Source: Berberis thunbergii (lineage: Eukaryota > Streptophyta > Magnoliopsida > Ranunculales > Berberidaceae). From it: a DNA stretch of 64,000 nucleotides. The position numbers and the translations under genes are program-made. The notes below the pieces were generated by a model. That model was not told where the DNA came from. It saw only the letters and a list, made by a program, of their open reading frames with translations, and did not search any database. The stretch spans positions 248,001 to 312,000 of the forward strand of contig QNQO01000683.1 in NCBI GenBank assembly GCA_003290165.1, in the 5' to 3' direction. Positions 23,394 to 36,878 of the stretch are shown here, one piece after another. How positions within the stretch are numbered: position 1 is the stretch's first letter; every line of letters starts with the position of its first letter.

Positions 23394-26300
23394 TTATGAA
23401 TTCGTCACTATGGGGCCTATGTATAACTCGAACATCTCCCTTAGTATCTGTTGCACCTCATTGGAGCTCTGCTCACTTCGCACCAAGTCCACCAATAATG
23501 GGAAAAAATGAGACACATACCTCCTAAATGAACCTCTATCCAAATCGCCTAATGCACGCAATGCTAACACCACCAGAGAAGTTCGAGCTGCCAGCTCTTC
23601 CTTCTTTGTTGAACCCAGTGGAAGTATCCAGTGTACTACAGTCTGCTCACCAGATTCCTGTGGTGCAGGTTGACATTTTGCACAGTTGAGGTAGATTTGA
23701 ATAATCTTTTCACACGTCTCCACGAGATGAGGTTCTATATTCATCTCTTCATAAAGAGGCAAGTTGTATAAGCGTACAGTTTGCATGAAGATGATATAAT
23801 TCTGGTAAGATTCATTCTCGAAGTGAACCACTGGTGGATCTGAGACCTCCAATATAGAACACACTTTCTGCAGTTTCAACTGTAAGCTAGCTTCAGAGTT
23901 CAGTTCATGAGCATGAGAGGCAGTGAATGAGAAAATATCTAGAAGGATCGCAATATTGGTTGCCGATAGCAATCTCTGATGCGTCTTATAAAGCTCACTT
24001 ATGACCTGAAAGAAAGACGTATAAAATTCAGTGTGTGGACAATCACATAAACTCAAAACACAACATAGGGATGAGTGAATATCATCTAAGGTTGCCGTTC
24101 ACACAACCCAAAACATTTTTTGACATTGATTTTTACCTGTACTATCAGTAACTGTACAGCTATATGACCTTTCATTCTGGAAACTACATATGCCGCAGCT
24201 TGCAGACTATCATCTTCTATATCATCATTTGCAAACCCCTGATCTGATAATAATTCTGAATCTGTATAGCCTTGACCGTCATCAGGAACCTCGATATTAT
24301 CCATGGTTCTCACCACCTTAAGAAATCTAGGCAGACTTGATGAAGCTGTTTCCTTGATTGACATGAAAAGAACTCCCCATTCATCTTGAGAAAGTTTGCT
24401 GCTTAAATCACCTGCCAAACGAACCAATGCAGAAACCCCGATGCTAGCAGGAATCTGCCCATGATTACTTATGAAACTTGTTAGTACCAATACAACACCT
24501 TCTAGCTGAGACCGCACCACATCAAAGAAACTAACAAATAGATCCACCAAACACTGAGATGCAATATCACTAGTTTCAGAAGACCACACACTTCCTGTAA
24601 GAGACTCCGAATTAGGGTCTGATGAAGACCGAGAATCATTCATGTCTTGTGTTGCTCTCATATCCTGGATACCACTGAATATGGGGAAAATAACTGATTT
24701 GAAGACACCTATCCAAAAGGTATGTGAGAATAGATGCCCATGATCCTTTAAAATGTTGAAAAGTACTTCCAGAGCACTCCTTCTGATAGCTGGCCTAGGA
24801 TCAGATGTTAGCTTTGACAAACCTGGCGGGCATTTGACATAAGAAATTTATTCAACATCAGGCATCAAGTGCACTTTTTCATCTCCATTACACTAATGTG
24901 ATAAAAGCTAAGTACTTGTGTAGACGTCAAGGAACAAACAACATATCGGGCTGTCAAAATAGTTGGTGCACCATTGGGTCTCGTTCAGCCATGAAAAAAT
25001 GATAAACAATCTGATCTGCAATAGTCTATAATGCCATTTCAGAGGGTGATGGGATCTTAGACCCAACTTGCTTACCAATATGTTGTTCCTTGCCATCCAA
25101 CCAAGGGATATTTCATAGCCAAGAATATTTGCATAAAAACTAAATGTTGAAATTACCTGTAAGCAAGGGAACCCAATAATATATATGATCCTTATCAGTG
25201 AAAGGTACATCAGAAGCATCTCCATCTGTTGGAGCATCAGATGGATCATCTTCCTTGCTCTTGTCATAGCACACAAGTCCACCATCTGCAAGTTTGACAG
25301 CACAGAACCGGAGAAATGCAATAGCGTTGAGGCTGATGTCACTATTGAATTTGCTGTTTGTGAAGGTGGTGAGACATCTGACACAGTCGGTAAACGTTGT
25401 AGACTCCGTCTCAGTTATGTATGGGAAATAATCACGAACTATTTTTTCCATGGTCTCAAAAGCCAATAACACAAGATTCTTGCGTACATCCTCCGCGGCA
25501 GAGGTAAACACCTGTGTTTAGAAACAGCATTGTTGAAGAAAACATAAGGTATATATGAACAACATTCACTTCACATATGATCAGAAAGAGGAAATAAAAA
25601 TTGTCATCGCGTCTAATTTAGTGTTGCAAACTGTACAAGGCCACATAAATATGAATTTGGATTTTTATTTTTTATTTTGTTTAATTGAAGGTTCCCATTA
25701 TATACTAAAATCTATGTTGTCGGGTTCCGCACTAAAGCGCCCCACCCAAGCCTTAGAGTGTCACAGAGCCATATAATAGTCAAGGTGGACGCTCCTTCAC
25801 TAAAAATTTCTACCCTAGAAAAAACAAACTCTGCTGCGGCATGCCCCGCTCTAGAGTGGACCTTGGCGCCTCATGCCCCGCCTCGCCACTGACAACATAG
25901 ACTAACATTCCCCTACCTCTACAATTTTCATCTCAACGTTTGATGCAGAGAACTACATAGTTAACTCCTGACCTGACCAGAGTTACAGAGAGAGATCAAA
26001 GGTCAATTGACTAGGTCAAAGTCGCACAATAAGCTAAGTTTATGCGAAAGTTATAACATCCACAACCCATTTCCTCTAGTAACTTGCATGAGTAAAAAAT
26101 TAGGGTCATGCATGTCCATTTCATCGCATTGTTCAATCTCTGACAAAAGATGTATTCAGAAAGCTTCACATACCATAAAAACACTTTTCCACCCAGATTT
26201 CACGTTACTGACACGGCTCAGGACCATCTGTGAGACGCAGCGAACAACCAACTCCCTGATTTCTACAGAACCACTTTTCTGCATAACTATCACAAAAGGC

Positions 26301-29300
26301 CTGAGAAATTCATTCTGGAAATTGTAATTTGCCAGCTCCTCACGCTCCAAAAATTTCATAGAAAGCTGTCTCAATGAATCCATAACAAATATTGCAACAG
26401 ACAGGTTTTCTGATAATCCAACTGATACAAAGAAATCCGCAAGGACATTCCATATGCGAGACCACACCAATCTGATGCGGTTCATATTATAATGCCTGCA
26501 GTTGCAAACAGAAGGGGAAATTACTCTTCCTAGGCATTCTTCTAAATGCTTGACACATTCTTCTTAGAAAAGGAAGTAAAAAGAATGTAGATACTAACAT
26601 TAGAAACTATCTAAAACACTCATAACTAAAAACTGGTCAGGAGTCTTCAAAGAACTTTACAAAAGTAAAATTCTCCAAAAATAACAAACAAGACTTTTTC
26701 TCAGCAAAATTAAGTCGGGATTTCACAGTGTCCTACTTGAACAATGAAATGTACAAACAGGACCCTTAGCTATGTTTTTCTGTTTCAAAAGCAGCTGTGT
26801 TTAAAAAATAAACTAAACAGAGAAATAAATTCATATAAATAATAGGTAAGTAGATACATCATACACAGAGATGTTTTGAGCTGCTGAAAGACAGATGTGA
26901 AATTTTTTAGGATACTCAACTTATTTAAGAATATACAGTGAACCACAAAAGTGATGAATAATGTTCGATGATATCACAAAGAATTTAAGGGGGAAAAGTA
27001 GAAATAAAAAAGGCATCTTACGCAATTTCAACAATTTTTGTAAGGCTGAAAACACGAGGATCTGTTGGAGACTGCAACTCTACCATGGAAACTTTGCAGA
27101 GGGCTCTGACAAAAGCCACTATTGCCTCGCTGTTCAACCTCGTACTATGAGCATATATATGGTTCAGTTCGAAATTCCCAATCTGTTCAAGTAGATTCAA
27201 ATTGGAGATAAAATTATTTATCTGTTCTGGAGTTACCAATCCGGAGGTATTAACTCCAAGGGTAGTGCTGTCATAAGAACCGCCTCTTAGAACAGCCATT
27301 ACAGCTGGGTTCTGAAGAGCACTTCCTTTTTTCTTCAGGGATGGGAAACCAGTGGATTTTTGTAATTTGTCATCTGCTTCAGGCTGGGGTACTGTCAAAA
27401 AAAAGGAAGCATCAGAGGGTGCTCCTTCTCCCAATAGTTGTAGGTGTTCAAAGCGAGAGAGACATGTTAGGATGTGCTCCCAAGCCTCCTGAAGGTAGTT
27501 ACCATCCTCAATAGCGATTGATATTATTGCCTGCCCACAAAAAAATATGAGAAATAAAATAACTGACTGACATGAAGGGCACAAGGGAGACAAAACATAA
27601 AGGAGCCTATCAAACATGGCTACTTCAAAGTGCCCAATATCCCTCATTCATATATCTACTATCTTTGCTGTTTCAAACTATGCTTGCACTTATTGTGTTA
27701 CTGTATTAGATTTGCATGTTTATTTGATTAAGGAATACCCAAATAACTACAAGTTTAGGCCCTCACTAAACAATAGTGAGAATTGAGTGCTAAAGGAATG
27801 CAAAATTTGAAGTATTTCCAAATCACAATAGAGACCGGCACATGTACACCAGAATGTTTAGGCCCTCAGTAAACAATAGTGAGAATTGAGTGCTAAAGGA
27901 ATGCAACATTTTGAAGTATTTCCAAAGCACAATAGAGACCGGCACATGTACACCAGAATGAAATGTAAGGCATTCCTCGTTAATCAAGGATGATTCTGTT
28001 AATCGAGTGCTTACCTTCATGGCGTCAACATTCTTTTGCTTTATATCCGCAGCACAATGAAGGTAGGTGAACTTTGCCACAGATGTAACAAAAGCATCCC
28101 TCTGTGTCTGCATTCCCATCACTGCAGTTACATGTACAGCGTGTCGACAACCTAGTAGGCACTGAAATGTAGCCACCTTATCATCACTCTGGTCAAGAGT
28201 CACACTGAATGCAGCAAGCATCGGGGCCCAACAAACTTCCACCATAAACCTCAAAATTGCAGCATCTGTGACGGTATAATAGATATACCTGCATTATCAT
28301 AGAGAAAAAAATAAAAGAGAACCCAGGAAACAGCCATTCAGAAGAGTTTACTGACTATTGTGGTGGACAAGCAGCAAGATAGGGCTCAATGGAAACAAGA
28401 GATCCGTTACACAGAGAAACTGTGAGATCAAGCAATTGAGAGAGAGAGAGGGGGTGGGGGTAGTGACAGAATGAATGATTACTATTAGTGGCGCCATACC
28501 ACTGCTTGTAAACGTTGAAATCTGCTTGCCATATTTAGCTGCCCTAACATAAACTAACATGTGCACGTTATAGAAGTACTTACTCAGATTTGCTAGTCTT
28601 TTCTCTAAACTGCTCTTGAATGTGCTTAATGAGAATACCATCTGCCCCTAAAGGCTTTTCTTCCGCCTGCTTCCAAGTAACCAGATTGAGAATGCCTTCC
28701 AGCCCCAGTAGCTTATTTACACTGTTTACCTGCTTGCTTTGTGGGGTGGAAGCATCTGCACTTATTTTTATTTCATTTTTCACAATTTGATCATATAGGC
28801 CGCCCAGATACTCTTCAGCTAAATCTTTACCATCATCTATCCCTCGGTTATTACGAATGAAATCAGCCTTAGACATCTAGAGAGGAAAAAACAAAACAAA
28901 TAATAAGTTCAAATAAAGGTGAAAGTCCGCTGCATGTAAAAAACATCAAAAAGGGTGAAACTGGTGACTCCATAGAATATAATGACTAGCCTTTCTTGCA
29001 ACTTTTTATAGATAGACAAAGCAAAGGAGGAAGGTTTGACTAAGGTGAGACTGATAGAGAAGTAGGAAGTAATCTGTAAGATTGTTTTCAAAACCGTGTA
29101 GCAATATCAGATGACTGCTACAACTGTTATACTATAATACCATGGCCAATGCTTTCCATATTTATATATAAATATATACTTCAAAACAACTTTGCTGCAC
29201 ATTAACTTCAATATGAGATTTATGACTTTGTTTAAAAATTCTTCTAGCAAATAAGTCACCAAGCTCACCTTGTCTTTAACCATGCTGTTATGTGCATCGG

Positions 29301-32300
29301 TATTGAGCATTATAGCTGAATAAGCAAGAACATAAGCAGTATCTGCACTTGTAAATGAATTTGGATTGCATTTACAAAAGCGCTCTGCAAACTTTTCCAT
29401 AATGCGGTCAATCTTTTGTGCTTCTCCAGGCAATCTGAAGCGTCTGAGGAAAAATCGGAGTGCTTCACCAAAATCCATCCCATCAAAGTTGAATGAATCC
29501 ACATATGCATGCATAACTTTCAAAGCAAATTCCTCCCTTTCACCCAAATAATCTCCAATTGTGGTTTCATTCAAGCCATTAGTGTTTTTCAGAAATGAAG
29601 CAACTTCTTCTGGAGAGCTACCAATTTTTTTGGAATTTATCAGAAATTCAATGCCCTTGGAGGGTTTTCGATTGAAAAGTGAGATACCTTTCTGCATTCA
29701 GCGATACAATTGTCAACACAACAGCATAAAAGTATTAATAAATAAACATCTAGCATAGATGATGTATAAGAATACCAAAAATTAAGAGAAATATGCTCAT
29801 GAAATCATTCGAGTTCGAAAAAATGACAAGTTCCCATAAAAATGCTAGGATGTGGGAGAGACTGATCTGTGTCATGTGATATGTACATAAAATCACCAGA
29901 ATGGTATGATCCTGAAGTTATTGCATCATAACTATTCAAGAAATACTATACCTGAAACTCTATCTTATAAGCACGACGCTGTTCGAGTGAAGCAGCTTCC
30001 GATTGTTCGGAACTTGCTTCAGAATGCAGCTCAAAGTCAAAAGCAGATCCTTCTTCTCCACGTGGAGTTGTTTGATTCTCCATCGATGCTTCACTTTCAG
30101 GACTCTTTGGTGGATAGATATCCACAATTCGTAACTGGTGGTTCATCCAAGTACCCATTGACTTGATAATTGCAACCAAACACTTAACAGATTCATGCCG
30201 GAAGGTAATATCTTGGACCGGAGATAACGTGGTTGTGGAACCAGAAGGTGGACCTAGAGCAGTCTTTAAAAGGCCATTGACGGTCCTGCAAATATCTGAT
30301 GGAATTAAAAGGGTTTTAATACATTTTACTAGAAGCTGCTACAAGGAAATGGCAGTGAGAAATGCTAAACAAGTATGTAAATAGTCATCAGATCATCCAA
30401 AACAACAAATGAGGTGACTGCATGCATGTTCTATACGGAACTGGAAAGTTGAGGTGAGAAAGGGTTGCATCTGATCCAAGATTAGCCATCTCTGAAATGA
30501 TATTTAGCCTAATAGATCCTTAGCCTGAATACAATTTCTGAAACAGGTAAATATGGTTGAGGACTGAGTGAATAAGATCAGAATCCACTCAGGATCTCAC
30601 CAAAGGAATTACATCATGTTCGATACATTCCAGTGACTTGGTAAAAAATGATCAGAATCAATATGGAATTTGTACATGGATAAACCAACAGGTGATGATT
30701 ATAATCATCATCTTAATAAGTCCATACCTGCATTTGACAGGCCGGCTACAACAATGTACTTACTAAATAACCTGTAGGAGCCACATTGGTTTTCTAGAAG
30801 ATGCGTACTAAGAAAGCATTTATATGTCAACAATGTACTTACTAAATAACCTGTAGGAGCCACATTGGTTTTCTAGAAGATGCATACTAAGGACACTTCA
30901 TATTCAAAAGCATTTATATGTCAACAGATTTTAGACACAAGGACACTCCAATGGGTACTACATGCTAAGATCCTTGAACTTCACATATCTTTCCCTTTAT
31001 ATACGTTATGAGTATATTAGGGACAAAAATAACAATACGTAAATAGCAATATTCTGCAAGTAAAAATATGCTAAGAAAGTGCTCATATGCAAGTACTGTA
31101 GATAAACCTTTAAGCTAGAAGGATACCTCTCAAAAATATTTGGTGCGTCAACATCACAGTCATAGTTCACAAAGATGTCAATGAGGATTTGGGAATCCTG
31201 GGAAATCTTCTCCAATAAGTTGAGAACTGTCATTTTCTGCAGAAAACTGGGCTGAAGCACATTCTCAAGCACACGGAGGACAAGCATAGGGAAGAATATT
31301 CCAATTTCAGCCTTCAATCCTGATCTATACTTTGACAACAAGCTCATTAGAATAGAACACAGAAGCTGGAAAACACTCATAACTGATAATGCACTATTCT
31401 TCAGAAGAGATAAGCACAGGTACTGCTTCATAACACTGAGAAACCTGCGCCGCAACAAGAAAAATGTAAATTATTCTTTAAAAAGAAAATACCAGAATTT
31501 AATAAACACACAAAAAAATTACATGAAGGAAAGAGAAGGAAAAGGTAATTAAAGCAGCCAGTAAAAAAAGGAAAATCAAAAATACAAAAAACAAAACTTT
31601 GGAATCTGCTATCAAAAGAAAAAATTCATGCAACTAGCACTGACAATTGAAAGTATGCAATAAAAATTGCCGAGGCCTCTAACTTTGACATAACTGGAAA
31701 AAAATTGATGGGAAGAAAAATTTGTTCAACTGGTTTACTTTGAGTTTGCTTTATGAGTTCATGTTTCATAATGTAGCCTTCCTTGTGGTAATAGGCTAAC
31801 AGTAAATCAGATCTTACAATTCCCGAAAAATTTATCTCCCTCCAAATTCTCCTTCTTAGTGATTGTCATTCTGATATTAATTTTTTTTTCATAATATGTT
31901 AAGGATAACCAACTCTTTTTCTTCTCAACGACCTAATTAATGTGCATCTTGTTCACTTGCAAGTCTAATTCGTAATAGAACTTTGACATTTACGGGAGGA
32001 ATTGTACATTTCCATAATTGACGGGAGGACACCAAGGAATTCGTGGGGATGCACATACTTCTTCCAATTTATTAGATCTTAACAACCCCATCTTTTCAAT
32101 TAGAAACATAGATGCCGAAAAAAATGTACACCATCCACCAACAAGGTTCTAATATTTGTTTACTTCCCAATGAAAATGATGGGATCTATCTCACACCAAA
32201 TAGCCCAGATGATTCCATATTAAGCTTCAAAAGTACTTTAGTCCCTACCTCCAAGAAACACAGACTCCATACAAGAACTAGGAAATGCCCCAAAGAAAAA

Positions 32301-35300
32301 GTAGTACCATACTTCTTGGGGAAAAAAGCACTCACCCTTCTGGCTAAATACCAACGATGTTTATTTTTCTGTAATGCATACACAAGCTTATCATTCAGTT
32401 TGCCATTGGCTCCTCCTCTATATGCATCCCCTTCCGAATCAAAAGATCGTGAGTAGGAACACATTTCCCCCAAAGGTTAATTTAGGAGGAATCTCTTTCC
32501 TCCATACCACATCCTTTGGAAAGTTTTGGACCAAGAAAGTTTGATAAGAATTATGTGTCAGTCTTACATAAATGTAGACAACCAAGAACGGCCCTTTTCT
32601 CTTTTGATCAACAAGACAATAAGCACATAACTTAAGAAAAATGGAAGCTGAGCAAGAAGCTCACGCCAAAAAAGAAAAGAAAAGAAAAGAAAGAAAATAA
32701 ATAAATAAATAAATGAAGGATAGATTCACTATGTCCGCGGTTGGTGCCCTAAACACAGTCAGACCGTGATTTTTTATGCTTCTGCACATATGGAAAGGTC
32801 GTGATTTCTTCTTTCCTTCAAACAAGTCACTCTTTCATTTATTCCATATGGCCCATAACGTCGCAATTAGCAGAGGATTGCACAATGGGTTTCCTTGGGA
32901 AAGAAAATGTACGATTAAACCACTGGCTCATGCACTCATTGATAGAGCCGCCCCTTGGCTTGTTTCAACCCACTTCAACAAAAAGAGATTTCCACACCTC
33001 TTTCGAGTACCCACATGGCCTCATTGAAGAGAGAGATAGAGTATGGATTCCCATTTCCCCTCACACGGGACGACATTTGTTAAATTGTCATCATGAGAAG
33101 ACCTTCATTCAAATGTTATCAATGCCGGGAGAATTTGGTAGATACCTGCCTCGGTTATTTAGACTTCAAGGAAAGAATTACTCGAAATGGTCTTTCTCAT
33201 GAAAAAACTTGAAGAGTTGTCCCAGCATTCATCACTAGACGTCTTGAAGCACTCCCAACTATAAAGTCTTCCTCAGAGGGAAAGAGAAAGAGTCAGAGGA
33301 AACAAGAATAGACAACCAACTCCCCCACTTTGAGGTCATCAAGAACCCTTTTGAAAATGAAAATCCTACTCCACAGTCCACCATTCTCCCCGACTCCCTC
33401 GCCAAACCTTCCGAGAAAGAAAGTTCTCAAAAAATCCCAAAAATAAATAAATAAAGGAATTTCCCTCCATTCACACATAACTCCATTGCCTAGAGAGCAT
33501 TACCCTCCAATATCCAAAGACCCGCCATATGGTATAGTAGGGTGTTGTAGAGTCCCCACTCTCCTTCAAAAACTACAAAGTTCTTTCACATAGCTATTCC
33601 CAAAAGAGAGGCTTTATCCATCTTTCTAAAATTCACATCCCCCACTCACCCCTACTATTAGCGATACATAATTTCTTCACATCACCCCATAGCTATGTAA
33701 TTAAAATGGATAACAGACCCCATAACGGTCCAATAGTGGTATAGGTCATAACGGGATAAACAGTATATAACGGAATAGTTTTTTTAATATATATTTTTTA
33801 CCTCCACTAAGTATTAATTTATTATGGAGTCAAAAAGTAAATCATGTTCATAACATAAATTTAAAATATCATAACATTAATAAATTAAAAAAAACTTCCC
33901 TTCGTATGAGAATGAGATTTGCAACAAAGAGTGATGATCGACTATTCGTCTTCTTCCCTTCTTCTTCTCTCGTTTTCTGTCAACAGCCGAAGTCTGGTTA
34001 TTTAGGTTCTAGTTTGATCGAGAATGACATGGGTGAAATTTTTATTTTTTTAATGTATTAGAACAAAACGTTAAAACAACATTATTGAAAAAAAATTATA
34101 TCAATAATGACTATTATAACGGAGCAGTATGCCAAAACATGATAATGTCAAATGTAACGACTCAGCCCCATTAAGTGTTATATCAAAGTTATATCGGCGT
34201 TATAACGCCGTTTTAACTGCACAACCCCTTAGAGCTATTAATTCATATAATTACACTAGTACCCCTTCCTTCACTCTAAAATAGGAGAAACCCCCAACTC
34301 CAAAACCTTGAAAAGAGACTACTAAAATTTTCCATGACCAAGGTGAGAGAAAAGGAGGATAATGATCACCTTGATGGATGCCTTTCTCATTTTTTTAAAA
34401 GTCGGACGGAGACCCATTAGGATGGAGACCACTCACATGGGTAGAGAAATAAGAAAATGAAATGCAAGCTCTGACCCACCCAATCTATTTATAGCTAAAC
34501 CACATCCCAACCTACAAGTATAAACATGTATTAGATGAACTTCCAATTAGCACAACCGTTGCCTTATCAAAACTCCATAGTACCCGATCTAGATTCAATC
34601 AATGTGCTCGCCATGAGAACCACATGTAAATTTGTACCTTCGACAGAAGCACCTTTGGAATCGGAAACAATATTTCTCGCCACCTTCGGTAGAATCTTGA
34701 AGACTCCCCCAGTGAGGCTTGGCCTAAAATATTTAATACAAGAAGCCCCATTTTATTCGACACTAGAATCACATAAGTACAATGAAGCCTACGATCAATA
34801 AAGGAGTCACTGAAAAACTCCCTAACCTCGATAATTTCCTACGCACAAAATAAAGCCATGCAAACCATCAGGGCCAGAACATTGTCATATCCACAAGAAT
34901 TCAAAGTCCTCTAATTTTTCATCCCCATCAAAATCCTTTCAGACATCTTCTTCAGAGTCAAACTATCAAAGTCAATCCCATCAAGCACCACATCTTTATG
35001 GTCCCATTTATAGCATAAGTGCATTCAAAGGAGAAAACAATATGCTCTCTGACCTTCGAGTAATCACTAACCAATATGCTCCACAAATAAATGCCCATAA
35101 TGAACTTTCCAATGGAAGGGTTTAGGTTTTCCAAATACTCGTGAGCATGTGATGTGACACCTTGAAAGTGGTAACTACTATCTTTCAGCATTAGCCTTAT
35201 ACTAAACAAAATCCATTTACACCACTTCAATGTGACAGAAGGATCGACATCTTCCTAGCCACTTTGTTATTTACTGATCTTATTGAAAAAATTATATATA

Positions 35301-36878
35301 TTACTAATATCACCTTATATAGCCTCCCTCTTCATTCCACTAAATCAAAAGCTTTAGGTTCCAAACCGTATATATGGTGACCAACAATTAAAGGCTAATT
35401 TGTATGTTGGCTACCACAAAACATACTGGAAGTGACATTTATTCTAAGGATTGAATGAAGAATTTAATGTAATATCATGTGCATATCACCCATGGTTTCC
35501 AAATGTCTCCAAGAATTTGGTATTTTTGTATCATTCTTTTTCTTCTTTGTTTACCTAATAATTGCATCCATCAATGCAAAATTTAATCAAAAGTCCAAAA
35601 GAAAAGGTTAACATATACAAAACCTAGATTGGTAGATCTCCGTTACACATAATATTCGGGTTGATTTTGCTTGAAAAACTAAGGTGGGTTTCTTTGGTGG
35701 ATATTGTTTATAGAAACCATAACACAAAACTTTGTTCAAAAGTATAATTGGAACTGTAACATTTTGAATTTCAAATGCAAGAATACTGGTATAGTTTAAT
35801 TAGAGTTATAACTGTAAAGCTGGCTAGCATAAAAGGACTTGCCTCTCATGTGTTATCCAAATCGGACCACTCCTGTCCATCATAACCTTCAACAGCTCTA
35901 GAGACAAAACTTTACCCCTCAAGAGGAGGGGGTCTCAGGGATTTCATTAGCTGGAATTTCATTGACAACTTGCACAGATTCTTGAACAGAGAAACCCATC
36001 ATCCCTTAGCCTACTATCACCACTAGAATCCGCCCCTTCAGTCACCTTCTCCTCGCTCGATTTCCCATCCTCAGCGGGCGTTGCTGTAATTGTTCCATTA
36101 CGCGTTTCCACCTCGATGGACATTGTCTTCAAACTAGGCCACTGCCCCCATGATCTCATTGATAAAATTCTGAACAAACTGAATGGAATTCCAATCAATC
36201 AAATTCCTATCAGGACAGCTCCAACAAGTCGCGAACCGTGATCGTCTCAATCTTCACCTCCATCGAATCCTCCTCCACCCTCGCAAACACGAGCGTCAAA
36301 ATCTGAGCCAGAACAGCCTTTGCACAGATCTGATTATACTATTCTGACTCCAAGATACACATTGTAACAAGTCTTAATAATTTGAACCAAACAATCCCCT
36401 CGAATAAACACACACGAACACCGCATCGCCGAAAGGAACACCTTCAACACAAGCCAGCTCGATCCCATTCATCACCAAGACCTCCACACTTACAAATTGC
36501 AGCCAAAATTCTGAATTCAATTGAAGGATCCCCTTATTCCCTTCCGGCCGATTGATCTCGCCATGAATCAAGCTAAAGAGAACAATTTGAACAAAGATTC
36601 AAGTGCGGGTTCAACAACTTTAACCGAAGCAGTATCAATCGCAAGAACCAAGCGGAAGAAGCACAGACTCCGCATCCGCTCGAGCCAAACCCAAGCGTCC
36701 ATTCTTCGCTGCGCGATCCGAAGAGTCCTCTAGGGTTCTAGCTTGTCTAAAGCAGATTACAAGCGGAGACAAGATTGGAATGCTTTCGCCAAGCTACATT
36801 TTTTACGATCTTATCGATGAAGGACCCCAAAATGCGACCCGCGCGTGAACTTCCACCTAGGGTTTGATAAGATGCCAT
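23394..36878 (-). CDS. BIG1: BIG1-like ARF guanine-nucleotide exchange factor (Sec7 domain), N-terminal exon disrupted
   Basis: Minus-strand exons are 36878-35843, 31444-31127, 30285-29952, 29691-29269, 28876-28584, 28288-28015, 27530-27022, 26495-26174, 25511-25157, 24822-24137 and 24005-23394. Exons 2-11 (4126 bases) read without a break to TAA 23394-23396. With exon 1 the protein would be near 1720 residues, as in Arabidopsis BIG1 to BIG4. The Sec7 domain in exons 4-5 has the glutamic-finger motif GDYLGEREE and IMLNTDAHN. The order DCB (exon 1), HUS, Sec7 and C-terminal HDS repeats is the large plant ARF-GEF plan. These proteins activate ARF1 at the trans-Golgi network for secretion and recycling. 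Closest remembered match is the BIG1 clade. Exon 1 carries many frameshifts and is listed separately. Confidence 0.88.
27754..27960. repeat. Tandem duplication, two copies of about 103 bp, in a BIG1 intron
   Basis: TTTAGGCCCTCACTAAACAA at 27754 recurs as TTTAGGCCCTCAGTAAACAA at 27857. The whole 103-base unit, through GACCGGCACATGTACACC, is repeated with only a few differences. It lies in the intron between exons 6 and 7. Confidence 0.85.
30752..30908. repeat. Tandem duplication, period 79, in a BIG1 intron
   Basis: CAATGTACTTACTAAATAAC starts at 30752 and again at 30831. Both copies continue through the TGTAGGAGCCACATTGG and CTAGAAGATGC segments almost identically. It lies in the intron between exons 2 and 3. 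Confidence 0.85.
31445..35842 (-). other. 4.4-kb first intron of the BIG1-like gene
   Basis: Bounded by donor GCAAGT at 35842 and acceptor CGCAG at 31445. It contains an AAAAG/AAAT microsatellite near 32668-32715 and many short open frames on both strands (for example 32801-33202 and 34535-34801) that I could not match to any family. At 33690-34215 an inverted pair of TTAAAAYGG...ATAACGG-rich segments suggests an old terminal-repeat element, but the borders are unclear. I see no complete transposon gene. Confidence 0.5.
35843..36878 (-). pseudogene. Frameshifted first exon of the BIG1-like gene
   Basis: The ATG at 36878 opens MASYQTLGG, close to the BIG1 N-terminus, and continues [17 protein letters not shown]. 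After 44 codons a stop appears. The homology then continues only by changing frame roughly ten times, through [62 protein letters not shown] and [14 protein letters not shown]. Nearly all the breaks look like one-base losses or gains. The amino acids between breaks stay well matched to the DCB/HUS region. The exon ends at 35843 with donor AG|GCAAGT. Either this exon is newly pseudogenised, or the sequence is unpolished here. Confidence 0.75.

Noticed and set aside
24908..25384. 158-codon minus-strand frame overlapping BIG1
   Set aside because: It runs from an intron into exon 9 in a different frame from the conserved BIG1 protein.
32776..33202. Overlapping open frames of 83 and 133 codons in BIG1 intron 1
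   Set aside because: I looked for reverse transcriptase, transposase and gag-like motifs on both strands and found none I could defend.
33690..34215. Possible hAT-like element with TTAAAACGG and ATAACGG ends
   Set aside because: The ends are only loosely inverted and the flanking AGCTAT match does not sit at the ends, so borders are unsupported.
23394..36878. Assignment of the ARF-GEF to the BIG5/MIN7 clade
   Set aside because: Segments such as [32 protein letters not shown] and [17 protein letters not shown] fit the BIG1 to BIG4 group, and BIG1 best, as I remember them.
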